Notes: generated from the letters alone by a model not told the origin. A DNA stretch of 32,061 nucleotides from Sphaerisporangium sp. TRM90804 (GCF_029846175.1 NZ_JARWAC010000044.1:1-32061), one strand, 5' to 3'. Shown: positions 13,829 through 22,196, counted from the stretch's first letter. Translations and numbers: made by a program.

Positions 13829-14926
13829 GTGAGCGCCCTGTTCCAGCCCCTGACACTACGGAGCCTCACCGTGCCCAACCGGGCCTGGATGGCCCCCATG
13901 TGCCAGTACTGCGCGGCCCCCGACGGCCCCGAGCGGGGCGCCCCCACCGACTGGCACCTCGCCCACCTGGGCTCCAGGGCGGTGGGCGGCGCCGGGCTGA
14001 TCCTCACCGAGGCCACCGCGGTGAACCCGGAGGGACGGATCACGCCGTTCGACCTCGGGCTGTGGAACGACCGGCAGCAGGAGGCCTTCGCGCGTGTCGC
14101 CCGCCTGCTGCGCGAGAACGGGGCCGTCCCCGGCGTCCAGCTCGCCCACGCCGGCCGCAAGGCGTCCACCGACCGTCCGTGGCTCGGCGGCGGCCCCCTG
14201 GCCCCGGGCCAGGGCGGATGGCGGCCGGTCGCGCCGAGCCCGGTGCCGTTCACCGAGCGGCACCCGACCCCGGCGGAGCTGAGCGCAGGCGACATCGGAC
14301 GCGTGGTGGAGGACTTCGCCGCCGCGGCGCGGCGCGCCCTGGCCGCCGGGTTCGACGTGGTGGAGGTGCACGGCGCGCACGGCTACCTGATCAACGAGTT
14401 CCTCTCGCCGCTCAGCAACCACAGGACCGACGCCTACGGCGGCTCCTACCAGGGCCGGACGCGGTTCGCGCTGGAGGTCGTGGACGCGGTGCGCGAGGTG
14501 TGGCCCGACCACCTGCCGGTCCTGTTCCGCGTCTCGGCCACCGAGTGGCTGCGGGAGAACCCCGACGACGGACGCGAGGGCTGGACCGCCGACGACACCG
14601 TGCGGCTCGCCAAGGACCTGCTCGCCCACGGCGTCGACCTGCTGGACGCCTCCTCGGGCGGCAACGCCGCCGGGGCGCGCATCCCCACCGGCCCGGGTTA
14701 CCAGGTGCCGTTCGCCGCGCGGGTCAGGGCCGAGACCGACCTGCCGGTCGCCGCGGTCGGGCTGATCACCGAGCCGGGGCAGGCCGAGGAGATCGTCGCC
14801 TCCGGGCAGGCCGACGCCGTCTTGCTGGGCCGGGAGCTGCTGCGCGACCCCTACTGGCCCAACCGGGCCGCCCGCGCCCTGGGAGCCGAGCCCCGCTGGC
14901 CCGACCAGTACCACCGCGCGGTCTAG
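13829..14926 (+). CDS. Old yellow enzyme, YqjM-type ene-reductase
   Basis: The 365-residue flavoprotein is an FMN-dependent NAD(P)H oxidoreductase that reduces activated C=C bonds. Diagnostic features of the YqjM (thermophilic-like) class are MAPMCQY with redox-modulating C25, QLAHAGRK, and the substrate-activating pair H181 and H184 in HGAHGYLINEFLSPL. The C-terminal phosphate-binding strand reads DAVLLGRELLRDPYW. I place the start at GTG 13829, 9 nt after GGAGG and matching the usual family N-terminus (SALFQPLTLRSL). The ATGs at 13820 and 13823 sit against the ribosome site. The gene is controlled by the divergent ArsR-type regulator, so it is probably induced by electrophiles or similar stress; the inducer is unknown. 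Confidence 0.92.
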   Translation: MSALFQPLTLRSLTVPNRAWMAPMCQYCAAPDGPERGAPTDWHLAHLGSRAVGGAGLILTEATAVNPEGRITPFDLGLWNDRQQEAFARVARLLRENGAVPGVQLAHAGRKASTDRPWLGGGPLAPGQGGWRPVAPSPVPFTERHPTPAELSAGDIGRVVEDFAAAARRALAAGFDVVEVHGAHGYLINEFLSPLSNHRTDAYGGSYQGRTRFALEVVDAVREVWPDHLPVLFRVSATEWLRENPDDGREGWTADDTVRLAKDLLAHGVDLLDASSGGNAAGARIPTGPGYQVPFAARVRAETDLPVAAVGLITEPGQAEEIVASGQADAVLLGRELLRDPYWPNRAARALGAEPRWPDQYHRAV

Positions 14927-14964
14927 GCCGCGGCCGCGGGTGATCGGGCCGCCGCCGGAAACGG

Positions 14965-14970
14965 GATAAT
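14965..14970 (+). promoter_or_regulatory. Candidate -10 element of cupin gene
   Basis: GATAAT matches the -10 consensus at five of six positions and lies about 50 bp before the cupin start. No clear -35 is seen at 17-18 bp, so confidence is low. Confidence 0.35.
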
Positions 14971-15018
14971 GGCCGTGGCGTGTTCACGTCGTCCGCGGTC
15001 GCCGCGACGGAGGTCACC

Positions 15019-15429
15019 ATGAAGTTCATACACGAGGGGCAGGTCAGCGCCACCCGGCCGGAGCCGGAACGCTTCACCGACGGCGTCTGGGAGACCAGGA
15101 TCATCGAGGAGGCGCGCCCCGGCGGCCTGCGGGCGCAGCGGTTCACCTACGAGCCCGGCTCCCGGTCGGGGTGGCACACCCACGAGGGCGAGCAGGCGCT
15201 GCACGTCATCGCCGGCCGCGGGGTGGTCACCCGCGAGGGGGAGGTCGCCGGCACGCGCGTCGGCCCCGGCGACTGGGTCCACGTCGAGCCGGGGGAGAGG
15301 CACTGGCACGGCGCCGCCGCCGACGACACCTTCGTCCACATCGCGGTGACCGCCAGCGGCCGCACCCGGTGGCACCACGCGGTCTCCGACGAGGAGTACG
15401 GCGCCGGCGTCGGGGAGCGTGCCGAGTGA
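15019..15429 (+). CDS. Small cupin-domain protein
   Basis: The 136-residue single-domain cupin has motif 1 in GSRSGWHTHEGEQALHVIAGRG and motif 2 in GDWVHVEPGERHWHGAA. The histidines WHTH and HWHG plus an early glutamate could bind a metal ion. Such proteins range from dioxygenases to sugar-binding or sensory proteins, so the function is not assigned. The ATG at 15019 follows GGAGG with 6 nt spacing; the frame extends 13 codons further upstream without a ribosome site. The last codons overlap the next gene in GTGA, so the DUF2087 protein is translationally coupled and the two probably act together. Confidence 0.85.
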   Translation: MKFIHEGQVSATRPEPERFTDGVWETRIIEEARPGGLRAQRFTYEPGSRSGWHTHEGEQALHVIAGRGVVTREGEVAGTRVGPGDWVHVEPGERHWHGAAADDTFVHIAVTASGRTRWHHAVSDEEYGAGVGERAE

Positions 15430-15965
15430 CCGACCAGGAGAGCGCGGTCGCGGGCGAGGCCGAGGAGGTCAGGCGCGTCCTCGGGCTGCTCTACCAGGAG
15501 GACACCCTGCGCGTGCTGTCCGCCCTGGTGCTCAGCGGCGACCCCGCCGGCTGCGGCCTGCCCCCGGACGCCGTCCAGCGGGCCCTTGAGCGCCTGCAGC
15601 GCGGCGGCCTGGCCGTCCGCGAGGGGGACGGCTGGCGGGTGCGGCGTGAGCGGTTCCGCGAGCTGCTGCACGCGACCGCAGAGAAGCCCGCCCCGGTGCC
15701 CGAGCACGAGCGCGTCATCCGCAACTTCCTGGTGGAGGGCCGCCTGCGCGCCATCCCCTCGCGGCATGAGAAGCTCCGGGCCGTGCTCGACTACATCGCG
15801 CGCTCCTTCGAGCCCGGTGTGCGCTACCCCGAGAAGGACGTCAACGTCATCCTGCGCGCCTACCACGACGACTACGCCGCGTTGCGGCGCCACCTGGTCG
15901 TCGAGGGCATGCTGGGCCGCGAGGCCAACGTCTACTGGCGCACCGGCGGTTCCGTGGACGTCTGA
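15426..15965 (+). CDS. DUF2087-domain putative transcriptional regulator
   Basis: The 179-residue protein ends in a DUF2087 module (about 95-176: RNFLVEGRLRAIPSRHEKL, FEPGVRYPEKDVNVILRAYHDDYAALRRHLV, REANVYWR). The first 90 residues look like a degenerate winged-helix (VRRVLGLLYQEDTLRVLSALV, then LERLQRGGLAVREGDGWRV). DUF2087 proteins are often annotated as regulators because of this fusion, but the biochemical role of the domain is unknown to me. The GTG start overlaps the cupin stop by 4 nt. The last 34 nt overlap the 3' end of the convergent DUF72 gene. Confidence 0.82.
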   Translation: MTDQESAVAGEAEEVRRVLGLLYQEDTLRVLSALVLSGDPAGCGLPPDAVQRALERLQRGGLAVREGDGWRVRRERFRELLHATAEKPAPVPEHERVIRNFLVEGRLRAIPSRHEKLRAVLDYIARSFEPGVRYPEKDVNVILRAYHDDYAALRRHLVVEGMLGREANVYWRTGGSVDV

Positions 15966-16876
15966 GCCGCGCCAAGCTGCTCGGCCACCATGGCCGAGAG
16001 CCGGGCGGCGTTGCGCTGGGCGTTGTCGGCGCAGCAGTTGTTCATCAGCACGTGCGTGGTGCGGGTGCCGGCCGCCAGCTCGGCGATCCTGCCCGCCCAG
16101 TCCTTCAGCTCCTCCTGCGAGTACAGGTACGCGAAGCGCTCCTCGATCCTCTTGCTCGTCCACTTCTCGGAGTGGCCGTGGAAGCGGAACACGGCCAGGT
16201 CGGCGGTCGCCGCCACGACGGGCGGGATCGACGAGGCGTGCCCCTGCGGCATGTCGACGCACACGTACGGCACGCCGTGGGAGGCCAACAGGCCGAGGGT
16301 CCGCTCGCGCTCGCCCTCCTCCATCCAGCTGTGGTGGCGGAACTCCACGCATGCGCGCAGCGGCAGGCAGCGCCGCACGCAGGCGAGCACGTGCCGCCGG
16401 TTCGCCTCCCCGGCGGGGAACCACGGCGGGAACTGCAGCAGCACGGCGCCGAGCTTGCCCGCCTCGTGTAGCGGCCGCAGCGTGTCCAGGAAGCGCGTCC
16501 AGACCTCCTGGACGATCTCCGGGCCGGCGTCGCGCGGGTACAGGTTGCCCTCGCGCGGCCCGAGCCGCTCGCGCAGGTCCTTGTACAGGGATCTGGCGGG
16601 CGTCGGGTGGCCGGTCAGCAGCGAGAACGCCTTGATGTTGAACGTGAAGCCGGCGGGGGTGCGGTCGCGCCAGGCCTCCACCGTGCGCAGCGAGGGGGGC
16701 GAGTAGTAGGTGGCGTCCACCTCCACCAGCGGGAAGCGCTCGGCGTAGTACGCCAGCCGCCGCGCCGGGGTGGACACGCCGGGCGGGTACCACCCGGAGT
16801 CGAGCAGGCTCTTGTCGGTCCAGGACGCCGTGCCCACCAGGACGCGCGCCGCCGGGTCACCGTCATCACGGATCAT
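15932..16876 (-). CDS. DUF72 (YecE-like) protein
   Basis: The protein, 314 residues from ATG 16876, shows the DUF72 TIM-barrel signatures: VGTASWTDKSLLDSGWYPP, PLVEVDATYYSPPS, FNIKAFSLLTGHP, LQFPPWF, VEFRHHSWM, VDMPQGH and FRFHGHSEKW. The biochemical function of this widespread family is not established. An alternative ATG at 16945 adds 23 arginine-rich residues of poor conservation. It reads in the same direction as the upstream flavoprotein gene, separated by 109 bp with a hairpin, so the two may be separate transcripts. Its 3' end overlaps the DUF2087 gene tail to tail. Confidence 0.88.
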   Translation of the reverse strand: MIRDDGDPAARVLVGTASWTDKSLLDSGWYPPGVSTPARRLAYYAERFPLVEVDATYYSPPSLRTVEAWRDRTPAGFTFNIKAFSLLTGHPTPARSLYKDLRERLGPREGNLYPRDAGPEIVQEVWTRFLDTLRPLHEAGKLGAVLLQFPPWFPAGEANRRHVLACVRRCLPLRACVEFRHHSWMEEGERERTLGLLASHGVPYVCVDMPQGHASSIPPVVAATADLAVFRFHGHSEKWTSKRIEERFAYLYSQEELKDWAGRIAELAAGTRTTHVLMNNCCADNAQRNAARLSAMVAEQLGAAQTSTEPPVRQ

Positions 16877-16952
16877 GCGGGCCCACTGACCCCGCCCGCG
16901 CGGGTCAAACTCGTGCCTGGCGGGGGCCTCGGGGCGGGCCGCCACGGCCGGT

Positions 16953-16987
16953 GAGCGCCCGCGCGGCCCGCGCGGAGCGCGGGGCTC
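16953..16987 (-). terminator. Terminator-like hairpin after the flavoprotein gene
   Basis: GAGCGCCCGCGC (16953-16964) can pair with GCGCGGGGCTC (16977-16987) with one mismatch or bulge. The upstream arm overlaps the stop of the minus-strand flavoprotein gene. No U-tract. Confidence 0.45.
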
Positions 16988-18302
16988 AGGAGCCGGTGCT
17001 CACCCCCTGCGCTCTTTCGGGGGTGTCGGCGGTCAGCGGCACGGCGCCGCCCCGCACCAGGTCGAGCTGCACGGTCTGGCGGGGCAGCACGGCGTCCAGC
17101 AGCCAGTTGCCGGCGATGCGCGTGCGCCCGCCGGGGACGGCCAGCAGGTGGTAGCCGCGGGTCACGACCTTGGCCGGGAGCCCCGACAGGGGGATGCCCA
17201 GCGGGTTGGCCGCAGCCTTGGCCCCTCCCAGGTCGACCACGAACCCCAGGTCCTTGTGCCGGTACGGGCGCCGCTCACCGCGCCCGTAGGAGGCGGCGAC
17301 GTTGTCGGCCACCCGCTTGCCCTGCCGGGTCGCGTGCTGGGCGGTCGGCGCGGTGTACTCGCCCGGCCGGGTGAGGTCGGGCACCGCCGCGGCGTCGCCG
17401 CAGGCGAACACCCGGGGGTGCCCCGGCACCGACAGGTACTCGTCGACGAGCAGGCGTCCCTTCACGGTGGGCAGCCCCAGCGACTCCACCAGCGGGTCGG
17501 GGCCGACGCCGACGCACCAGATCAGCGACCGCGTGGCCACGAACTCGCCGTCGGACAGCTTGACCCCCTCGTGGGTGGCCTCGGCCACGGTGGTGCCCGT
17601 GCGGATCTCGATGCCGCGGCGGACCAGCGTCTCGTAGGCGGTGCGGGACAGGCGCTCGTCCAGCTCGGGCAGGATGCGCGGCGCCACGTCCGCCAGGATC
17701 CAGCGCAGGCCCTGCCCCCGCAGGCCGGGCCGGTGCCGCTGCGCGTCCAGGGTGAGCAGCTGGCAGTGCGCCGCCACCTCGGTGCCGGTGTAACCCGCGC
17801 CCACCACCACGAACGTGCAGCGCGCGGCCCGCTCGGCCGGGTCGTCGGTGGCGTCGGCCAGCTCGATCTGGCGGATCAGGTGGTCGCGCAGGTACAGCGC
17901 CTCGGCGATGCTGCGGAACCCGTGGGCGTGCTCGGCGACGCCCGGGATGGGGAGCAGCTTGTTGACGCTGCCGACGGTGACGATCAGGCGGTCGTAGCCG
18001 AGGTCGCGCTGGTTGCCCTCGGCGTCGGTGCAGTGCACCCGCCGCGCCGCCAGGTCGACGCGGTCGACGGCGGCCAGGAGGTGCCGGACGCCCCGGCACT
18101 GCCCGGCCAGCGGGATCGCCACCTTGCGCGGGTCCAGGATGCCCGCGGCGACCTCCGGGAGCAGGGGCAGGTAGAGGAAGTAGTCGGTGGGGTTGATCAG
18201 TACGATCTCGACCGCGCCTCGGGCGAGCCGGGAGAGGCGGCGCGCCGCGGTGAAACCCGCGAAACCTCCGCCGACGATGACAACGCGCTGCCGGTTGGGC
18301 AT
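16986..18302 (-). CDS. Type II NADH dehydrogenase-like flavoprotein
   Basis: The 438-residue pyridine nucleotide-disulfide oxidoreductase-fold protein has the FAD-binding VVIVGGGFAGFTAARRL at the N-terminus, the second nucleotide-binding site VVVGAGYTGTEVAAH in the middle, and the second FAD motif VFACGDAAAVPDLT. LVGP-type quinone-site details cannot be read, but ARRLSRL, YLPLLPEVAAG and the C-terminal hydrophobic part (KVVTRGYHLLAVPG) fit NDH-2 enzymes, which pass electrons from NADH to menaquinone at the inner face of the membrane without pumping protons. The ATG at 18302 has AAAGGA 8 nt upstream; the 27-codon upstream extension has no protein character. It could instead be a related ferredoxin or sulfide-type reductase, but no redox cysteine pair is visible. 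Confidence 0.88.
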   Translation of the reverse strand: MPNRQRVVIVGGGFAGFTAARRLSRLARGAVEIVLINPTDYFLYLPLLPEVAAGILDPRKVAIPLAGQCRGVRHLLAAVDRVDLAARRVHCTDAEGNQRDLGYDRLIVTVGSVNKLLPIPGVAEHAHGFRSIAEALYLRDHLIRQIELADATDDPAERAARCTFVVVGAGYTGTEVAAHCQLLTLDAQRHRPGLRGQGLRWILADVAPRILPELDERLSRTAYETLVRRGIEIRTGTTVAEATHEGVKLSDGEFVATRSLIWCVGVGPDPLVESLGLPTVKGRLLVDEYLSVPGHPRVFACGDAAAVPDLTRPGEYTAPTAQHATRQGKRVADNVAASYGRGERRPYRHKDLGFVVDLGGAKAAANPLGIPLSGLPAKVVTRGYHLLAVPGGRTRIAGNWLLDAVLPRQTVQLDLVRGGAVPLTADTPERAQGVSTGS

Positions 18303-18456
18303 GGACACGGTCCTTTCAGTGGCTGCCGATTCGCGGCCGGGCGTGTGGGCCCCGCTTCGTCCTGCTTCCCTCGCCGTACCCATCGTCGTGCGCGGAAACC
18401 TGCGCCGATCCCGGCGGGCCGGCCGGGTGGACGGGCGCGGCGAAGCGGGTGCGGGT

Positions 18457-18478
18457 TTACGGCCGGGGCTTCCCGTAA
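18457..18478. promoter_or_regulatory. Inverted repeat upstream of second sugar importer
   Basis: TTACGG (18457-18462) and CCGTAA (18473-18478) are perfect arms with a 10-bp spacer, 50-70 bp before the binding-protein start. It may be a regulator site for the importer operon. Confidence 0.35.
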
Positions 18479-18484
18479 GCTGAT

Positions 18485-18502
18485 CTTTACCTACCGGTTA
18501 AG
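18485..18502. promoter_or_regulatory. Operator candidate of second sugar importer
   Basis: CTTTACC (18485-18491) and GGTTAAG (18496-18502) form an 18-bp inverted repeat with one mismatch and a 4-bp centre, ending 13 nt before AGGAGG. The size and symmetry resemble LacI-family operators common before CUT1 importers. No LacI gene is adjacent. Confidence 0.45.
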
Positions 18503-18527
18503 CAGCTTTCCTGTCCAGGAGGCGACA

Positions 18528-19856
18528 GTGCGGATGCTGTTCGGCAGAAAGGTCCTCGCCGGCGCGATCGCGTCCGGCCTCGTGCTCGCCGCCGCCGCGT
18601 GCGGCGGCGGCCAGAGTGGCCAGGGCGGCCAGGGCGGCCAGACCGGGTCGGGGGGCGGCGGCTCCGGGGCGGCGGGGGCGACGTTCACCTACTGGACGAG
18701 CGGCTGGCAGCCCGACCAGATCGCCGAGGTGGACGCGGCGTTCGCCAAGGCCAACCCCGGGATGCGGTCCAAGGGGCAGTTCATCGCCAGCTCCGACCAG
18801 TACCTGCCGAAGGTGATCTCCGCGCTGCGGACCGGCACCCACCCCACCGTCCTGCTCACCCAGAACCCCTCCGACCTGCCGGTCATCGCGCAGAGCGGCA
18901 AGCTGATCCCCCTGGACGGCAAGCTGACCGCCGAGACCGGCGCCCTGTACCCGGGCATCAGGGAGGCGCTGTTCCACAAGGGGCGCCAGCTCGGCATGGC
19001 CCTGGCGGGGGTCGGCGACATCGTGCTCTTCTACAACAAGAAGGCCCTGGCCGACGCCGGCATCGAGCGCCCGCCGGCCACGTGGGCCGAGCTGGCAGCC
19101 GACGCCGCGAAGCTGTCGGACCCGGCGAAGGACAGGTACGGCTTCTACGTGCCGCTCGGCGAGGCCGAGTGGATCACCTTCGCCTGGTCCCCCATGCTCC
19201 ACGCCGAGGGAGGCTCCTTCCTCAACGCCGAGGGGACGGCGACCGCCTTCAACAGCCCCGCCGGGGTCAAGGCGCTGACCACCTGGGTCGACCTGATCAA
19301 GAACAAGGCCGCCCCGAGCACGAGCTACGCCCAGGCGGGCAGCTTCGACGGCGCGCCCGCGTTCGCCAGCGGCACCGTCGCCATGATCGTCAACGGCCAG
19401 TGGGCCGTCCCCACCTTCGAGAAGGCCGGCGTCGACTTCGGCGTGGCGCCCATGCCCGCCGGCGCCGCGGGCACCTCGACGAGCATCGGCATCGGGGTGG
19501 CCGCCCTGCTGAAGACCGGCGCCGAGTCCGAGAAGGCCGGCCTGGCGTTCCTGAAGTTCCTGTCGACGCCCGAGCAGGGCGCCTACCTGGCCGTGAAGAG
19601 CGGCGGGCTGCCCTCCGACCCCGCGCAGCTCGACCAGCCGGCGCTGAAGGAGCACATCGCCGGCGACGCGACGTACCCGGTGTTCGCCGAGGCCGAGAAG
19701 ACCGGCAAGGTGCGGCCGATGACGCCCGCGTACAACGCGATCTCCCAGAGCCTCTGGACCGAGATCAACGCCGCGCTCAAGGGACGCAAGACCCCGGCCG
19801 AGGCGCTGGCCGAGGCGGCGCGCGCGGGAGACGCGGCGCTGAAGAAACTCGGCTGA
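18528..19856 (+). CDS. Sugar-binding lipoprotein of CUT1 ABC importer
   Basis: The 442-residue protein has a short basic N-terminus, a hydrophobic stretch and the lipobox LAAAAC (C25), followed by a Gly/Ser/Gln-rich linker (QSGQGGQGGQTGSGGGGSG). The mature part is a family 1 extracellular solute-binding protein: FTYWTSGWQPDQIAEVDAAF, VLLTQNPSDLPVIAQSGKLIPL, GDIVLFYNKKALADAGI and GTVAMIVNGQWAVPTFEKAG. It delivers a sugar or oligosaccharide to the two permeases that follow; the ligand is unknown. GTG 18528 has AGGAGG at 5 nt; ATG 18534 is an alternative. The stop overlaps the first permease start by 1 nt. No glycosidase or ATPase gene is present in the unit. Confidence 0.92.
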   Translation: MRMLFGRKVLAGAIASGLVLAAAACGGGQSGQGGQGGQTGSGGGGSGAAGATFTYWTSGWQPDQIAEVDAAFAKANPGMRSKGQFIASSDQYLPKVISALRTGTHPTVLLTQNPSDLPVIAQSGKLIPLDGKLTAETGALYPGIREALFHKGRQLGMALAGVGDIVLFYNKKALADAGIERPPATWAELAADAAKLSDPAKDRYGFYVPLGEAEWITFAWSPMLHAEGGSFLNAEGTATAFNSPAGVKALTTWVDLIKNKAAPSTSYAQAGSFDGAPAFASGTVAMIVNGQWAVPTFEKAGVDFGVAPMPAGAAGTSTSIGIGVAALLKTGAESEKAGLAFLKFLSTPEQGAYLAVKSGGLPSDPAQLDQPALKEHIAGDATYPVFAEAEKTGKVRPMTPAYNAISQSLWTEINAALKGRKTPAEALAEAARAGDAALKKLG

Positions 19857-20731
19857 TGCGGCGGCGGTACCGCACCTGGGGGCTCGCCTACGCCTTCGTG
19901 GCGCCGACCGTGCTGCTGACCGTGCTGTTCTCCCTGGTGCCGCTGGCCATGCTGCTGTGGCGCAGCCTGTACAGCGGCGGCGTGTTCGACCTGGCGCCGA
20001 GCTTCGTCGGGCTGGACAACTACGGGCGGATGCTGGCCGAGGGCGGCGGCCAGGCGCTCGGCGTGACCGGCGTCTACACCACCGGGTTCGTCGTGCTAAC
20101 CATGGCGGTCGGCCTCGGCCTGGGGCTGCTGCTCAACTCCGGGGCCAAAGGCGTGGCCCGGCTGCGGGCGCCGTTCATCATCCCGCTCGTGGTGCCCGTC
20201 GTCGCCACCGCGCTGATCTGGGCGAACATGTTCGCGCCGCAGTTCGGCCTGGTGAACCGCCTGCTGACCGCGCTGGGCCTGCCGCAGGCCGACTTCCTGT
20301 CCTCGCCCGGCCTGGCGCTGCTGGCCGTGCTGACCTTCGGCGCGTGGCAGTTCTTCGGGCAGAACGTCATCCTCTACCTGGCCGCCCTGAAGTCCATCCC
20401 CCGGGACGTCCTGGACGCCGCCAGCGTCGACGGCGCGGGCGGCTGGCGCAGGTTCGCCCACGTCCAGTGGCCGATGATGCGGCGCCAGACGCTGCTGATC
20501 TGGGTGGTCACCACGCTCACCGGCCTGCAGACCTTCACCCAGATCTACGTGCTCACCCAGGGCGGGCCGGACGGCGCCACCCGCACGGCCCTGTACTACG
20601 TCTACGACGAGGGGTTCGTCCAGTTCGACACCGGACGCGCCAACGCGATGGGGGTGGCGCTGTTCCTGCTCTCCCTGGCCGTCACCCTGGCCCAGATCTG
20701 GCTGCTCGGACGGGCCGGCCGTGCGCGCTAG
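19856..20731 (+). CDS. Sugar ABC transporter permease, MalF-type
   Basis: The 291-residue membrane protein has six hydrophobic spans, starting GLAYAFVAPTVLLTVLFSLVPLAMLLW, and the EAA-type loop DAASVDGAGGWRRFAHVQWP that contacts the ATPase. It starts at an ATG overlapping the binding-protein stop (TGATG) and ends 11 nt inside the next gene, so the three genes are one translationally coupled operon. It is the first permease of a CUT1 importer of unknown sugar specificity. Confidence 0.9.
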   Translation: MRRRYRTWGLAYAFVAPTVLLTVLFSLVPLAMLLWRSLYSGGVFDLAPSFVGLDNYGRMLAEGGGQALGVTGVYTTGFVVLTMAVGLGLGLLLNSGAKGVARLRAPFIIPLVVPVVATALIWANMFAPQFGLVNRLLTALGLPQADFLSSPGLALLAVLTFGAWQFFGQNVILYLAALKSIPRDVLDAASVDGAGGWRRFAHVQWPMMRRQTLLIWVVTTLTGLQTFTQIYVLTQGGPDGATRTALYYVYDEGFVQFDTGRANAMGVALFLLSLAVTLAQIWLLGRAGRAR

Positions 20732-21545
20732 CCTGATCGCCCGCCGCTCGGTGGTCTACGCCCTGCTCGGCCTGGCCGTGCTGGTGGTGGCGTTCCCGCT
20801 GGTCTGGATGGCGATCAGCGCGCTCAAGACCGACGCCGAGATCATCAACCCCGCGGCCCCGCTGTGGCCCGCCGACCCCCAGTGGTCGAACATCGGGCGG
20901 GCCCTGTCGCAGGCCCCGTTCGGCCGCTGGTACCTCAACACCGCGATCTTCGGCGTCGCCGCCACCGCGGGCCAGCTCGCGAGCGGGCTGCTGGCCGGCT
21001 ACGCCTTCGCCATGCTCGACTTCCCGGGGAAGCGCGCGCTGTTCCTGCTCGCGCTGAGCGGCCTCATGGTGCCGTTCAGCGCGATCATCGTGCCGCTGTC
21101 GCAGCTTCTGGGCGACCTCGGCTGGCTGAACACCTACCAGGGCCTCATCGTCCCGAACATCGCCTCGGCCCTGGGCGCGTTCCTGTTCCGCCAGTTCTTC
21201 CTGGGCACGCCGCGCGAGCTCGGCGAGGCGGCGCGCATCGACGGGGCGTCGGAGGCGCGGGTCTTCTGGCACGTGTACGCCCCGCTGGCGCGCCCGGTGG
21301 CCGCGGCGCTGGCCATCATCCTGTTCCTGCAGAACTGGAACAACTTCCTGTTCCCGCTGATCGTGGTGAACACCACCGACATGGCCGTGCTGTCGCAGGG
21401 CCTGTCGGTGTTCCAGAGCCAGTTCACCACCCAGTACAACCTCATCATGGCGGCGTCGCTCATCACGATCGTCCCGGTGCTGCTGGTCGCCGTCGCCGCG
21501 CAACGCCACATCGTCGAGGGGATCACGCTCGGCGCCCTCGACTGA
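20721..21545 (+). CDS. Sugar ABC transporter permease, MalG-type
   Basis: The 274-residue second permease has six membrane spans and the EAA loop EAARIDGASEARVFWHVYAPLARP. It begins at GTG 20721, overlapping the first permease by 11 nt, without an obvious own ribosome site, which suggests coupled translation. The missing ATPase is probably a shared MsiK-like protein encoded elsewhere. The gene ends just before a hairpin shared with the convergent secreted-protein gene. Confidence 0.9.
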   Translation: MRASLIARRSVVYALLGLAVLVVAFPLVWMAISALKTDAEIINPAAPLWPADPQWSNIGRALSQAPFGRWYLNTAIFGVAATAGQLASGLLAGYAFAMLDFPGKRALFLLALSGLMVPFSAIIVPLSQLLGDLGWLNTYQGLIVPNIASALGAFLFRQFFLGTPRELGEAARIDGASEARVFWHVYAPLARPVAAALAIILFLQNWNNFLFPLIVVNTTDMAVLSQGLSVFQSQFTTQYNLIMAASLITIVPVLLVAVAAQRHIVEGITLGALD

Positions 21546-21547
21546 GC

Positions 21548-21588
21548 GGCACGGCGGGGGCGCCGCGCGGCGTCAGCCCGCCGGTGCC
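21548..21588. terminator. Bidirectional terminator hairpin
   Basis: GGCACGGCGGG (21548-21558) pairs with CCCGCCGGTGCC (21577-21588) with one bulge, in the 27-bp gap between convergent stops and running into the 3' codons of the minus-strand gene. It probably ends the importer operon and may serve both strands. Confidence 0.5.
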
Positions 21589-22196
21589 GGCGCGGGCGGG
21601 ATCAGGCCCGCGGTCGACGTGGAGCTCACGACGGCGTGCTCGACGTCCGGCTGGATGTTGTCGCTGTCCAGGCCGATCCGGCCGTCGTTGGCCAGGTGGT
21701 CCAGGGTCACCCGGGAGGGCTGGGAGGTCAGCGCGTAGCTGACCCAGTCCTGGTCGCCCTGGCCCATGTAGAACACCCGGCTCTCGCTGGGCGCGGTCCC
21801 GCCGTAGTAGGCGTCGTTCCCGGAGCCGCCCTCGACGTACGCGGGCAGCGGGACGTCGATCGCGACGGAGTCGGAACGGTTGCCGAGCAGGGCGACGATC
21901 GCGCCCACCCCGGTCGAGTCGCAGCTCACCCGGTAGTCGTTGATCCGGTCGCACCCGTCGCCGGCGGTGATCCGCACGGCGTCGATGACCATGATCTTCG
22001 TGCCGCTCCGGTAGAACCGGACGCGGTTGTCCTCGTCCGGTCCGGCGATGTGGGACAGGGTGTTCCGGTCCACCTCGACCAGCGCGCCGGCGGCGGCGTG
22101 CCCGGTGGACGGCGCGGCGCCGATCGCGGCGGCCGCGACGCCGGCCAGCAGTGTCAGTCGCGCGGTACGGGACGTCCCGGCGTGGGTGGTGCTCAC
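21573..22196 (-). CDS. Secreted protein of unknown function, RTX-like segment
   Basis: The 207-residue protein has an N-terminal signal peptide (TARLTLLAGVAAAAIGAAPSTGHAAA, probably cut near residue 36). The mature part begins LVEVDRNTLSHIAGPDEDNRVRFYRSGTKIMVIDA and has GDGCDRINDYRVSCDST, whose two cysteines probably form a disulfide. A single glycine/aspartate-rich stretch, EGGSGNDAYYGG, resembles one RTX-type calcium-binding nonapeptide and may bind calcium. The start is GTG 22196 with GGAG 6 nt upstream. I do not recognise a named family. It is presumably extracellular and adjacent genes give no functional clue. Confidence 0.78.
   Translation of the reverse strand: MSTTHAGTSRTARLTLLAGVAAAAIGAAPSTGHAAAGALVEVDRNTLSHIAGPDEDNRVRFYRSGTKIMVIDAVRITAGDGCDRINDYRVSCDSTGVGAIVALLGNRSDSVAIDVPLPAYVEGGSGNDAYYGGTAPSESRVFYMGQGDQDWVSYALTSQPSRVTLDHLANDGRIGLDSDNIQPDVEHAVVSSTSTAGLIPPAPAPAG

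Noticed and set aside
17148..18527. A 460-codon N-terminal extension of the second sugar-binding protein
   Set aside because: It is antisense to the flavoprotein gene; the signal peptide and AGGAGG site place the start at 18528.
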